A DNA stretch of 64,000 nt, taken from NCBI RefSeq assembly GCF_022808175.1, contig NZ_JALGBX010000029.1:1-64000 (forward strand), given 5' to 3'. Of the stretch, positions 43,383-53,257 are shown piece after piece. This DNA comes from Streptomyces sp. AP-93. GTDB lineage: Bacteria; Actinomycetota; Actinomycetes; Streptomycetales; Streptomycetaceae. The first letter of the stretch is position 1. Every line of letters starts with the position of its first letter. The position numbers and the translations under genes were made by a program. The notes under the pieces were generated by a model. That model searched no databases. It was not told the DNA's origin and was given only the letters and a program-made list of their open reading frames with translations.

Positions 43383-44912
43383 TCAGCCGTCCCTTCGGCT
43401 GGTGGCAGCCTCGCCGCGGCCGAGGAGTTCGGCGAGGCCGCGCCGCGTGGCGGCCAGGACAACGCGGTCCTCAGGCTTGAGTACGTATCCCGGATGCAGG
43501 TCCCAGATCAGTCCCGACTGCCGCGGAGGCCCCTCTGCGGGAGCGGAGGCAAGGTCTGGCCGGCGGTCCTGCGGGGAGGCGGTGTCGAGGGCGAGGACCC
43601 GCCAGGCACCCGCACGGAAGGACTCCGCGACGGTGCGGCCCTCCAGGTGCGGGTGGCCCGCCACGTCGACGGCGGCGAAGAGCAGGACCCGGCGCTCGAC
43701 CGGGATCGCACCGAGGATCTGCCGGCCCATCGCCGCCCCGGCGAAGGCAGGTGCGGCGAGGTGGGTGACGCTGCGGCTTCGGGTCAGTGCCGCCGGGTGG
43801 GCGGCCCGCAGGGTGCGGTGGACGGCGGTCGCGAAGTCGTCCTCGTACAGCCGCAAGACGGTCCGCAGGTCCGGCTTCACTGCTCGGGCGTACAGGGCGG
43901 CCTCCAGGTTGGTGGTGTCCGAGCTGGTCAGGGCCAGCAATGCGTGCGCCCGGCCGGCCCGGGCCGCCTCCAGCACCCCTTCGTCGGTCACGTCACCGAT
44001 GACCACCGGCACGCGCAGGGTGCGGGCCAGGGCGATGCCCCGTGCCTGAGGGTCGTGCTCCACGCACACGACCGGGATCTCCAGTTCCCGTAGCCGACTC
44101 AGTACACGCGTACCGATCTTGCCGAGCCCCAGCAGGATCACGTGGCCTGACAGCCCGCGCGGGGGCCGGCGCAGGACCGTCGCCGTCCGGAACGCGCCCA
44201 GTGCCTCGAGCGCGGCCGCCACCAGGACCGGGAGCAGGAGGAGGCCCACGAACCCGGAAAGGATCTGGAGCACCTGGCGTTGCGTCGGGGCGCCCACCGC
44301 AGGGTCGTTGATCGCGAAGATGTCGAGCAAGGTGATGTACGCGGCGTGCAGCGGGTGATCTCCGGTCGTCAGCCACGACGCGACGGCGAGTGCGCCGACG
44401 GCCGCCGCCATGCCGGCCAGGGACCAGCGCAGTCGCCGCGAGAACAGGGAGGCCATGGGGAGCACGCCCGCGGCCAGCCGCTGCCTCGACCCGGCGGTGT
44501 CCGTGTGCGCCACCGCCTCGAGGGCGACGATTCCGCGACCTGCCGCCGATGCCACAGCCCGTTCGTCCGGCAGGAGTTGGGGCCCGCGGTCGCCGCTGGA
44601 CTCCGCGCCCTCGGCGCCGGCGGGGTCGCTGGTCGTCGCCGACAGCAGCGCGAGGGTGCACAGGCCCGGATCGGCGACCTGCCCCCTGCGCGGAGGAGTC
44701 CGCTCCACCGCCCGTAGCAGCAGCCCGTCGGCCTGGACCACTTTGCTCGTACCCGCCACGGCGCTGGCCGCCAGCGCGGGCGCGGCAGTGTCGGCGTCGG
44801 AGAGTACCGTCGTCGAGGAAGCCAGCTTTCTCAGATCGATCCCGGGCTCCGCGACGATCGCCGCCTGATCGAGGAGCTCCTCGAGGTGCTGGCCGAGGGA
44901 CCGGGTCGTCAT
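43383..44912 (-). pseudogene. CASTOR/POLLUX-type ion channel with TrkA-N, 5'-truncated
   Basis: The frame (510 residues from ATG 44912) carries the rear of a putative ion channel. An Asp/Ser-rich domain (STTVLSDADTAAPAL) is followed by two transmembrane segments around LLDIFAINDPAVG and an NAD-binding RCK/TrkA-N domain (VILLGLGKIGTRVLSRL). In the family as I recall it, a first RCK domain of about 150 residues precedes RSLGQHLEELLDQ. Here similarity begins at that point, and the bases before it belong to a ROK-kinase tail on the other strand. It is therefore probably a non-functional remnant left by a rearrangement near 44900, though a protein from ATG 44912 cannot be excluded. Confidence 0.75.
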
Positions 44913-45102
44913 CGGTGGCGGGGTGGCCGCAGCGGGCCCCGTCCTGTTCGAGCCGCTGCGCAGGCACCTGGCCCGCTCGGCCACCTTGGGATTCGTCCGG
45001 GGTGTGTCTGTGGAACCGTCCTCACTCGGGCGTCACAGCGGCCTGCTCGGCGCGGCCCGCACCGCTCTTCTCGCACCGGCGGACATTTCGTCCGGAACGT
45101 GA
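44893..45102 (+). pseudogene. 3' fragment of a ROK-family kinase
   Basis: The plus-strand frame encodes about 69 residues, RDRVVIGGGVAAAGPVLFEP then SSLGRHSGLLGAARTAL. These are the C-terminal segments of ROK sugar kinases or regulators (I/VVIGGG, GLxGAA). The stop TGA is at 45100-45102. No ROK similarity exists to the left of about 44893, where the truncated channel gene begins on the other strand. The 5' three quarters of the gene are absent. Confidence 0.7.
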
Positions 45103-45457
45103 GACGGCGCCCCTTCGAGCGAGTTTCACCCGCTGGTGTCGAAATGACACATACGGCAATGGCGTATCCGCTGAGCTGCGCTTTCACTCAAGGTCCAATT
45201 GCGGCCGCATCCTTCCGCCGACGGGCCGGAAAATATCAAGCGTTCCCTTTCATTCCCCCTCGTGCTAAAACTGGAATTCACCGTCATTGGTGTAGACCAG
45301 CCCCGGCGTGACGCGTTTCGGCCGACCGGCCGGGCCCGCGAGGAGCCGGAAGTCAGCCCTCGGTCCGCCCCCCTTCGCGCTGCTGCCGCACCCACAGGAA
45401 CCCCGGCGGGAGTCCACGAAGACCGATCCCGAACTCTGCCACCCCCAGGAATGCGCC
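45103..45457. other. Intergenic stretch with an AT-richer core
   Basis: No gene is recognised in these 355 bases. Bases about 45215-45300 are clearly less GC-rich than the surroundings and contain TCAAGCGTTCCC and TGCTAAAACTGG. This is probably the promoter of the anti-sigma-type ATPase gene that follows. Confidence 0.4.
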
Positions 45458-45931
45458 ATGTACTCCGCCTCTCCTCCTCCGCAACGTCAGGTCGTCCGGT
45501 CAGCCCCACGCTGGCACCTCGCCTCCTGCGCGGAGTCACCCCGTGCCGCGCGCCGCCAGGTGACCGACACGCTGACCGACTGGAACCTGCCGGGCTTGGT
45601 CGAAGACGCCGTCGTCGTCATTTCGGAACTGGTCACCAATGCGGCCACCCACGGCCTCGGCCCCATCTGGCACCGGCTGACCACGGTCACGCTCGACGAC
45701 ACCACCCTGGCCGTGCACATGGTCGTCGCGGACTCGGGCACCGGATGGCAGGGCCTCGAACCGGGCCGCGCCACCCCACAGGACACGTCCGGCCGCGGAC
45801 TCGCCATCGTCGACGCCCTCGCCGCCCTCTGGGGCGCAGGCCGCACGGCGGCGGGCCACCAGGTCTGGGCCGATCTGCTCACGCCCCCGACCGGCCCCTA
45901 CCTGCGGATTCTCCCGTCCATCGCATTGTGA
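45458..45931 (+). CDS. RsbW-like ATP-binding protein (HATPase_c_2)
   Basis: A cytosolic GHKL-fold protein of 157 aa, of the type that phosphorylates anti-sigma-factor antagonists. The N-box is ISELVTNAATHG (about residues 50-61) and the G2 box DTSGRGLAIVDALAAL (about 108-123). The C-terminal strand QVWADL closes the fold. ATG 45458 has CAGGA seven bases upstream. Streptomyces has dozens of these proteins and partners are rarely known; the PP2C genes in this window could act in the same kind of circuit. The stop codon sits within a perfect 16-base palindrome. Confidence 0.88.
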   Translation: MYSASPPPQRQVVRSAPRWHLASCAESPRAARRQVTDTLTDWNLPGLVEDAVVVISELVTNAATHGLGPIWHRLTTVTLDDTTLAVHMVVADSGTGWQGLEPGRATPQDTSGRGLAIVDALAALWGAGRTAAGHQVWADLLTPPTGPYLRILPSIAL

Positions 45932-46211
45932 CAACGTTGTCACCCCAACGGGAGCGCACGAGCCTTGGTGCGCGCGGCCCGGGCGGCAGGGATGGGGCGG
46001 GACCGGGAAGCCGTGGGAGCGATCGGGAGCGGGGAAGGTGCTCCCCGGCGGGGCCTGCCCTCTCGGCTACGGCTGTCCCGCGGTGGTCGTCGCAGAGTAA
46101 TCCGGCGGGACGGAAGCGTGCGGGCGCCCCGCATGGCTGTACCCCGGCCCCGCACTTGACCCGGTAGGCGATCGGCAGTGCCCCCGTCACCGCAGGCCCT
46201 GCGGTCGGCAT
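45879..46211 (-). CDS. Possible Cys-rich small protein
   Basis: A 110-residue frame from ATG 46211. Its residues about 17-45 (RVKCGAGVQPCGAPARFRP, then LLCDDH) resemble short zinc-ribbon-like proteins seen in Streptomyces accessory regions. The remainder is Arg/Pro-rich and looks non-coding, and the end overlaps the ATPase gene on the other strand by 53 bases. It may be a remnant. Confidence 0.25.
   Translation of the reverse strand: MPTAGPAVTGALPIAYRVKCGAGVQPCGAPARFRPAGLLCDDHRGTAVAERAGPAGEHLPRSRSLPRLPGPAPSLPPGPRAPRLVRSRWGDNVVTMRWTGESAGRGRSGA
45928..45943. promoter_or_regulatory. Perfect LacI-type palindrome
   Basis: GTGACAACGTTGTCAC is a perfect 16-base palindrome and contains TGACAACGTTGTCA, a typical operator of LacI-family sugar regulators. 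It overlaps the stop codon of the ATPase gene and precedes only decayed sequence, so its natural target gene seems to be missing here. Confidence 0.5.
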
Positions 46212-46215
46212 GGCC

Positions 46216-46501
46216 TCAGGCGAGCGGGGCGCCGGCAGGGCGCAGAGCGTACGGTGCGGGAGTCGGCGGCCCCAGGGCCGGACCAGGGCGAGTGCGACGA
46301 CGGCGCCGGCCACGGCCACGGCGCCCAACACCCAGTAGCCGGCCGCGGCTTCCCAGGTGCCGTGCGGCGCGGAGGCGAAGTCCCTGCGGAAGGTGGCGGC
46401 GATCCCGGCACCCCACCAGAAGTGCGGTGCCGCGTAGGCGAGTGCCGCCGCGGCGGCCCCATGGCCCGGCCGGGTCCGTCGTTGCCGTTGCCCGGCGTCA
46501 T
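46216..46501 (-). pseudogene. Membrane-protein remnant (DUF3995-like), frameshifted
   Basis: ATG 46501 with GGGGAG upstream opens MTPGNGNDGPG. The frame then changes near 46465 and continues as AAAALAYAAPHFWWGAG and YWVLGAVAVAGAVVALALVR, two hydrophobic helices like those of DUF3995-type proteins. After RPWGRRLP the similarity ends and other sequence follows. Both the frameshift and the lost 3' part point to a decayed gene. The family assignment is tentative. Confidence 0.4.
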
Positions 46502-46764
46502 GGTCTCCCCGACGTCTCGTGTGGCCCAGTGCGTGCTGCCTGGGAATACGCTGCCGGCACGGCCCCGCGGACGACTCGGCCGCCGGAACCGACCTGTCTC
46601 CCCCCGGCCGCCGCCGAGGCGTGCACGCAGGCGGCCCGGGAGGACGCCGGCACACGCGCTCGTCCCCGAGCCGTTGGCAGCCGCCTTGCGCACTCGCCCG
46701 TCCGCGAACCGATCCGGTCCGTAGGCTGAGCCGGCCGGAACCGGCAAGGGGGACAGGGGGATCG

Positions 46765-46953
46765 GTGCGACGAGGGAACGCGAAGGCAGGCGCGTGGGTG
46801 TCGGAGACCGGGGCGCTGGCGGTCTGCGGGCTGGCGGTGGTCACGAACTACGTGACCAGTGAGGTCCCGGGGTGGGCGGACAACCCGTGGCTGGTGTGGG
46901 GGGTGTTCGCCGTCCTGGTGGTGGTCTCGGTCGGAGACCGCAACCGCCCGTGA
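46765..46953 (+). CDS. Small two-helix membrane protein
   Basis: A 62-residue protein from GTG 46765, with AGGGGG about five bases upstream. Two hydrophobic segments (about 12-28, ETGALAVCGLAVVTNYV, and 38-56, WLVWGVFAVLVVVSVG) flank a short loop. It resembles the membrane-spanning N-terminus of larger Streptomyces NTPase proteins, but stops there. It lies inside a decayed region and may be a leftover or a free-standing small protein. Confidence 0.5.
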   Translation: MRRGNAKAGAWVSETGALAVCGLAVVTNYVTSEVPGWADNPWLVWGVFAVLVVVSVGDRNRP

Positions 46954-47084
46954 TCCGTGTGCATCACGGTGCTGCGCAGGCTTCCCCGGAGGCGTTCCTG
47001 CCGGAACGGCCGGCCGGGAGGCGAGGAGGACATCGAGTCCGGCGGTGTTTTAGCGTCGTCACGTGGTCGAGCCGGGCTTTGTGC

Positions 47085-47363
47085 AACCCGGCGGGAGGCT
47101 TCAGGTACAAGCCCGCCGACACGAGCCCGAGCGCCTACGCCTCGATCGACGCGTTGTGCGCCGGGGCCGGCGGCGGCTTCACCACGGCCGCGCCCGTCCC
47201 GGTCACCCCCGGCGCCCCGCAGTGGGTCGCCCAGTCCACCTTCACCGCCGGCACCGCCACCAAGCTGGCCCTGACCGTCGACGACGGCGCCGGCGACCTC
47301 AAGGCCTGCTCGGTGGCCTTCACGCCGAGCGGTACGACCACCACCCTCGGCGACGTCGCCTGA
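47085..47363 (+). pseudogene. 3' fragment of a secreted protein gene
   Basis: The frame reads ALCNPAGGFRYKPADTSPSA, continues with VTPGAPQWVAQSTFTAGTAT and ends TTTTLGDVA at 47363. Composition (Thr/Ala/Gly-rich, two spaced Cys) and third-position bias look like an exported beta-rich domain. No start codon with an SD or signal peptide precedes it, and upstream codons lose the coding pattern near 47080. No family was recognised. Confidence 0.4.
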
Positions 47364-47423
47364 TCCCCACGGGTGGGGCCCCGGCGTACCCGGGCCCCCA
47401 CCCGCTTCAGGCTGCCCGAGGGC

Positions 47424-48209
47424 TCAGCCGTGGGTGAAGTGCGGCGGCCGTTTGTCCACGAAGGCGGACATGCCCTCCTTCTGGTCGGCCGTGGCGAACA
47501 CCGCCTGGAACAAGCGGCGTTCGAACCGGACGCCCTCGGTGAGGGTGGTCTCGAAGGAACGGTTAACGGCCTCCTTGGCCATCATCGCGACCGGCTTCGA
47601 CATCCCGGCGACGGTCTCTGCCACGGAGAGGGCCTCGGCGAGCAGCTCGTCCGCCGGGACGACCCGCGAGACGAGCCCGGCGCGCTCGGCTTCCTCGGCG
47701 CCCATGGTGCGGCCCGTCAGGCAGAGTTCCATCGCCTTGGCCTTGCCGACGGCGCGGGTGAGTCGCTGGGAGCCGCCGATCCCGGGGATGACGCCGAGCT
47801 TGATCTCGGGCTGCCCGAACTTCGCGGTGTCGGCTGCGAGGAGGATGTCGCAGAGCATCGCCAACTCGCAGCCGCCGCCGAGGGCGTAGCCGGAGACCGC
47901 CGCGATCGTGGGCGTACGAAGCCGGCCGAGCCGGTCCCAGGCGGTGAACCAGTCGGAGAGGTACATGTCCATGTAGCTCTGCGGCCGCATCTCCTTGATG
48001 TCGGCGCCGGCGGCGAAGGCCTTCGGGGAGCCGGTGAGGAGGATGCAGCCGACCTCCGGGTCCCGGTCCAGCTCCTCCGCGGCCGCCACGACCTCGGTCA
48101 TGACGTTCAGGTTGAGGGCGTTGAGAGCCTCGGGCCGGTTGAGGGTGATGACGGCGACCCGGCCCTTGCGTTCGAGCAGGATGGTCTCGTAGGCCGTACG
48201 GGCGGTCAT
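47424..48209 (-). CDS. Enoyl-CoA hydratase (valine operon)
   Basis: A crotonase-fold hydratase (261 aa) that in this operon most likely hydrates methacrylyl-CoA to 3-hydroxyisobutyryl-CoA. The oxyanion and active-site segments are AFAAGADIKEM (about 63-73) and ALGGGCELAMLCD (about 104-116), with QPEIKLGVIPGIGGSQRL (about 127-144) supplying the second Glu. It is the last gene of the operon; its ATG overlaps the stop of mmsB by four bases. A general role in fatty-acid beta-oxidation is also possible. Confidence 0.92.
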   Translation of the reverse strand: MTARTAYETILLERKGRVAVITLNRPEALNALNLNVMTEVVAAAEELDRDPEVGCILLTGSPKAFAAGADIKEMRPQSYMDMYLSDWFTAWDRLGRLRTPTIAAVSGYALGGGCELAMLCDILLAADTAKFGQPEIKLGVIPGIGGSQRLTRAVGKAKAMELCLTGRTMGAEEAERAGLVSRVVPADELLAEALSVAETVAGMSKPVAMMAKEAVNRSFETTLTEGVRFERRLFQAVFATADQKEGMSAFVDKRPPHFTHG

Positions 48210-49108
48210 GCGGGGGTTCCGTTCTGCGGTCGGAGGGTGCGGACGATCGCGGAGAAGTCCAGGCCGGCGCCCTCTCCTGCGGCGAACGCGGCGTACATTT
48301 CAGCGGCCTTGAGGCCCAGCGGTGCGTCCACACCGCCGGCCCGCAGGGCGTTGGCGGCCAGGCCGAGGTCCTTGGCCATGAGCAGTGCGGCGAAGCCGGG
48401 CCGGTAGTCGTGGTCGGCGGGACTCGTCGGAACCGGCCCGGGGACAGGGCAATTGACGGTGAGCGCCCAGCACTGACCGGAGGCGGTGGAGGCGACGTCG
48501 TAGAGGGCCTGATGGTCCAGGCCGAGGCTCTCGGCGAGCACGAAGGCCTCGCTGACGCCGATCATCGAGATGGCGAGGATCATGTTGTTGCAGATCTTCG
48601 CGGCCTGCCCGGCCCCTGCGGTCCCGCAGTGAACGGCCTTCCTCCCCATGGCGTCGAGGAGCGGCTGCGCCGCGCCGAATTCCGCGGCGCCGCCGCCCGC
48701 CATGAAGGTGAGCGTGCCGGCCTCGGCGCCCACCACGCCGCCGGACACCGGGGCGTCCAGCGCCCGGTGACCGGCTGCTGCGACGGCCTCGTGCGCGGTG
48801 CGGGCGTCGGCGACGTCGATGGTGGAGCAGTCGATGAAGAGGGTGCCGGGCCGGGCGGCGGCGAACAGTCCCTCTTCCCCGTACAGGGCGAGGACGTGGC
48901 GGCCGGCCGGCAGCATGGTGATGACCACGTCGGCAGGGGTGGCGGCGTCGGCCGCCGAGGACACGGGTTCGACACCGGCGGCGGCAGCCGCCGCCAGCTG
49001 GTCCGGCACGAGGTCGAAGCCGAGGACGCGATGCCCGGCCTTGACCAGGTTGGCGGCCATCGGGCCGCCCATGTGGCCGAGTCCGATGAATGCGACGGTA
49101 CTGGTCAC
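48206..49108 (-). CDS. mmsB: 3-Hydroxyisobutyrate dehydrogenase
   Basis: An NAD-dependent dehydrogenase (300 aa) converting 3-hydroxyisobutyrate to methylmalonate semialdehyde in valine breakdown. The Rossmann motif FIGLGHMGGPMAANLVKAGH is at about residues 7-26. The substrate-binding DAPVSGGVVGAEAGTL lies at about 117-132, and the catalytic Lys is in GAGQAAKICNN (about 165-175). Start and stop both overlap neighbours by four bases. Length and motifs match the family fully. Confidence 0.95.
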   Translation of the reverse strand: MTSTVAFIGLGHMGGPMAANLVKAGHRVLGFDLVPDQLAAAAAAGVEPVSSAADAATPADVVITMLPAGRHVLALYGEEGLFAAARPGTLFIDCSTIDVADARTAHEAVAAAGHRALDAPVSGGVVGAEAGTLTFMAGGGAAEFGAAQPLLDAMGRKAVHCGTAGAGQAAKICNNMILAISMIGVSEAFVLAESLGLDHQALYDVASTASGQCWALTVNCPVPGPVPTSPADHDYRPGFAALLMAKDLGLAANALRAGGVDAPLGLKAAEMYAAFAAGEGAGLDFSAIVRTLRPQNGTPA

Positions 49109-50190
49109 CAGGCAACCTCCCGTGACGAGGCGGACGGCGACAGGCGGAGTTCGCGGTCGCCGAGCGGGGCGAAGAACCGTTCGACCTCTGCCGGGCCGAC
49201 GGCTTCGAGCGTGCCGGGGGACCAGCGCGGGTCACGGTCCTTGTCGATGACCTGGGCGCGGATGCCCTCGACGAGGTCGGGCGAGGACAGGGCGGCGAGG
49301 GAGACGCGGTACTCCTGTTCCAGGACCCGTTCCAGGGGGCCGAGCCGGTGGGCCCGGCGGAGCGCGGCCAGGGTGACCTTGACCGCGGTGGGGGACTTCG
49401 CCAGCAGGGTGCCTGCCGCGGCCTTCGCGGCTGGGACGTCCACAGCGAGCAGCCGCGCGACGATCTCCTCGGCGGTGTCCGCGGCGTAGCAGTGGTCGAT
49501 CCACTCCCGTGCGGCGGCGAGTTCGCCCGGCGGCGGCTCTTCCACGTACCGCTGCAGCACGGTGTGCACCGGATGGGCGGCGAGCTCCCGGGCCAGCGCG
49601 GGCAGGGCCGGCGAGGGTACGAAGTGGTCGGCGAGGCCGCACAGCATCGCGTCCGTCGCGCCGACCGGTGTGCCGGTCAGAGCCAGGTGGGTGCCCAGCT
49701 CGCCGGGGGCGAGGGAGAGCAGGTAGGTGCCGCCGACGTCGGGAACGAAGCCGATGCCGGTCTCGGGCATGGCGATGCGGGAGCGTTCGGTGACGATGCG
49801 GACGGTGCCGTGCGCGGAAATCCCGACGCCGCCGCCCATGACGATGCCGTCCATGAGGGCCACGTACGGCTTGGGGTAGCGGGCGATGCGGGCGTTGAGG
49901 CGGTACTCGTCGCGCCAGAAGTCCGCCGAGGCCGTGCCGCCGGTGCGGGCGTCTGCGTAGATCGCGCGGATGTCGCCGCCCGCGCACAGGCCGCGTTCGC
50001 CGGAGCCCTCGATGAGTACGGTCTCGACGGCCGTGTCGTGCTCCCAGGCGTCGAGGGCCTCGTCGATGCTCAGGGCCATGGGGTGGGTGAGGGCGTTGAG
50101 GGCCTTGGGGCGGTTGAGGGTGATGTACGCGGCGTGGCCCTCGGTGCGCAGGAGGACGTGGTCGGGTTCTTCGGGGGATGCGTGGTTCAT
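49105..50190 (-). CDS. 3-Hydroxyisobutyryl-CoA hydrolase (crotonase fold)
   Basis: A 361-residue enzyme of the HIBCH type that releases 3-hydroxyisobutyrate from its CoA ester. It differs from hydratases by its length, the GERGLCAGGDIRAIYAD segment (about 68-84), MGGGVGISAHG (about 118-128) and PETGIGFVPDVGGTYLLS (about 142-159), plus a long helical C-terminal domain. It sits between the acyl-CoA dehydrogenase and mmsB genes with four-base overlaps on both sides. The operon place strongly supports the assignment. Confidence 0.92.
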   Translation of the reverse strand: MNHASPEEPDHVLLRTEGHAAYITLNRPKALNALTHPMALSIDEALDAWEHDTAVETVLIEGSGERGLCAGGDIRAIYADARTGGTASADFWRDEYRLNARIARYPKPYVALMDGIVMGGGVGISAHGTVRIVTERSRIAMPETGIGFVPDVGGTYLLSLAPGELGTHLALTGTPVGATDAMLCGLADHFVPSPALPALARELAAHPVHTVLQRYVEEPPPGELAAAREWIDHCYAADTAEEIVARLLAVDVPAAKAAAGTLLAKSPTAVKVTLAALRRAHRLGPLERVLEQEYRVSLAALSSPDLVEGIRAQVIDKDRDPRWSPGTLEAVGPAEVERFFAPLGDRELRLSPSASSREVAW

Positions 50191-51334
50191 CGCAGGGTCT
50201 CCGTCAGTCCGCGCGCGACGATGACGCGCATGACCTCATTGGTGCCTTCGAGGATCTGGTGGACGCGCAGGTCGCGGACGATCTTCTCGATGCCGTATGC
50301 GCTGAGGTAGCCGTAACCGCCGTGGAGTTGCAGGGCCCGGTCTGCGACCGCGTATCCGGTGTCGGTGGCGAACCGCTTGGCCATGGCGCACAGTCGCGGG
50401 GCCAGCGGATCGCCCGTGTCGAGGGCCTCCGCGGCCTGCCGGACCAGGGCACGGGCGGCGGCGAGTTCCGTCGCCATGTCGGCCAGCCGGAACTGGAGCG
50501 CCTGGGCGTCGAGGAGCCGGCCGCCGAATGCCTCCCGGTCGGCGAGGTGGGACAGGCTGCGGTCCAGGGCGCTCTGCGCGCCGCCGAGGGAGCAGGCGGC
50601 GATGCCGAGGCGCCCGCCGTTGAGGCCGTTCATGGCGATGCGGAAGCCGTCGCCCTCGACGCCGAGGCGCCGGACGGCCGGGATCCTGACACCGTCCAGA
50701 ACGACCTGGCGGGTGGGCTGCGCGTTCCAGCCCATCTTCGCCTCGTTGGGTCCGAACGAGACACCAGGATCTTCGCGTTCGACGACGAAGGCCGAGATGC
50801 CGCCCGGGCCGGCCTCGCCCGTCCGCGCCATGACCACGTAGATGCCCGCGGCTCCGGCGCCGGAGATGAACTGCTTGACGCCGGTCAGGACGTAGTGGTC
50901 GCCGTCCCGATCGGCGCGCGTGCGCAGGGCGGCGGCGTCGGAGCCGGCGCCCGGCTCGGTCAGGCAGTAGCTGCCCAGGGTGTCCGCCGAGCAGAGCCCG
51001 GGGAGCCAGCGCTCACGCTGGACCTGGTTCCCGTAGCGGTCGATCATCCAGGCGACCATGTTGTGGATGGACAGGTACCCGGCGATGGACGGGCAGCCGG
51101 TGGCGAGGGTCTCGAAGACGAGGACGCCGTCGGCGCGGGAGAGTCCCGAACCGCCGTGGTCCTCGCGGACGTAGACGCCGCCGAGGCCGAGGGCGGCGGC
51201 CCTGCGGATGACGTCGACAGGGAAGTGCTTGGCCTGGTCCCAGGAGACGGCGTGCGGTGCGAGGTGTTCCTGGGCGAAGTCGAGGGTGACCTCGGCGAGG
51301 GCGAGCTGGTCCTTGGTGAGGGTGGTCACGGCGC

Positions 51335-51338
<4 letters not shown>
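50187..51338 (-). CDS. Acyl-CoA dehydrogenase, probably isobutyryl-CoA specific
   Basis: A flavin-dependent dehydrogenase (383 aa) that in this setting oxidises isobutyryl-CoA to methacrylyl-CoA. FAD-binding segments YCLTEPGAGSDAAAL and FISGAGAAGIYVVMA are present, and the catalytic Glu is in QILEGTNEVMR near residue 367. The family's C-terminal LHGGYGYL precedes it. The ATG overlaps the mmsA stop by four bases. An electron-transfer flavoprotein is required but not encoded here. Confidence 0.93.
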
Positions 51339-52834
<1,496 letters not shown>

Positions 52835-52929
52835 GGGTGCCTGCTCTCGTCAGGTGAGATCCGAGGAATGGCGCGGCCTGCCCGGCGGACGGCACCCGAT
52901 GGGATGCGCCGCTGGGGAAGGTCGGGGGA

Positions 52930-53016
52930 CTATGAGCGCGCGGAAACGGTGTGCGCGTGCTCCGCCGGATCACCAGGGTCGTGGGTACAAACCGGTGCCA
53001 TGCGTGTCTGCTCCAT
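52930..53016 (-). CDS. 28-codon open frame after the cobalamin riboswitch
   Basis: ATG 53016 (or ATG 53001 with GGAG nine bases upstream) opens a short frame ending at TAG 52930. The peptide has three His and one Cys (APVCTHDPGDPAEHAH). It follows the riboswitch aptamer by about 20-30 bases and precedes mmsA by about 95 bases. It could be the regulated frame, a leader peptide, or a remnant of a lost cobalamin gene; it does not match CbtB. Confidence 0.35.
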   Translation of the reverse strand: MEQTRMAPVCTHDPGDPAEHAHTVSARS

Positions 53017-53034
53017 CCTCGTGGACAACACGGA

Positions 53035-53190
53035 ACATCCGCGGCCGGTATCCTGACTCCCGGATCCCCGCGTGCCGCCCGCCTTCCCGACAGAGCTCGT
53101 CAGTGGCGTGTGGATGGCAGCACACTCCCCGGTCACAGTGGCGGGACCGTGCCGGTTTCTCACCGGCTTCCCTGCACCGCGGACCTTATG
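53035..53190 (-). ncRNA. Cobalamin riboswitch facing the valine operon
   Basis: On the minus strand, bases 53172 to 53131 read GGGAAGCCGGTGAGAAACCG... and then CCGCCACTGTGACC, the conserved core of the B12 aptamer. The B12 box follows at 53061-53043 (GGGAGTCAGGATACCGGCC). Orientation is certain from the order of these blocks. No clear terminator hairpin was found after the box, so control may act on translation or on an alternative structure. The first full gene downstream is mmsA. The divergent neighbour is a damaged cobalamin-binding protein gene. Confidence 0.88.
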
Positions 53191-53207
53191 GGCACGAACA
53201 TATAGTT

Positions 53208-53215
53208 GGACGTCC
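53208..53215. promoter_or_regulatory. Palindrome in the divergent B12 promoter region
   Basis: GGACGTCC lies within TTGGACGTCCTAG, beside TATAG-like hexamers on both strands. It is midway between the riboswitch start and the cobalamin-binding protein gene, where a shared promoter-operator would be expected. Confidence 0.35.
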
Positions 53216-53257
53216 TAGTAAGTCCAGACCCGCCGCCCGCGCGCCTACAGTCGGTGC

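Noticed and set aside
47424..48209. Enoyl-CoA hydratase as a stand-alone fatty-acid gene
   Set aside because: Its four-base overlap and place in the mmsA operon argue for a valine-pathway role, although the fold alone cannot decide the substrate.
52930..53016. CbtB cobalt-transport gene after the riboswitch
   Set aside because: The peptide is too short and lacks the hydrophobic helix and C-terminal His pattern of CbtB.
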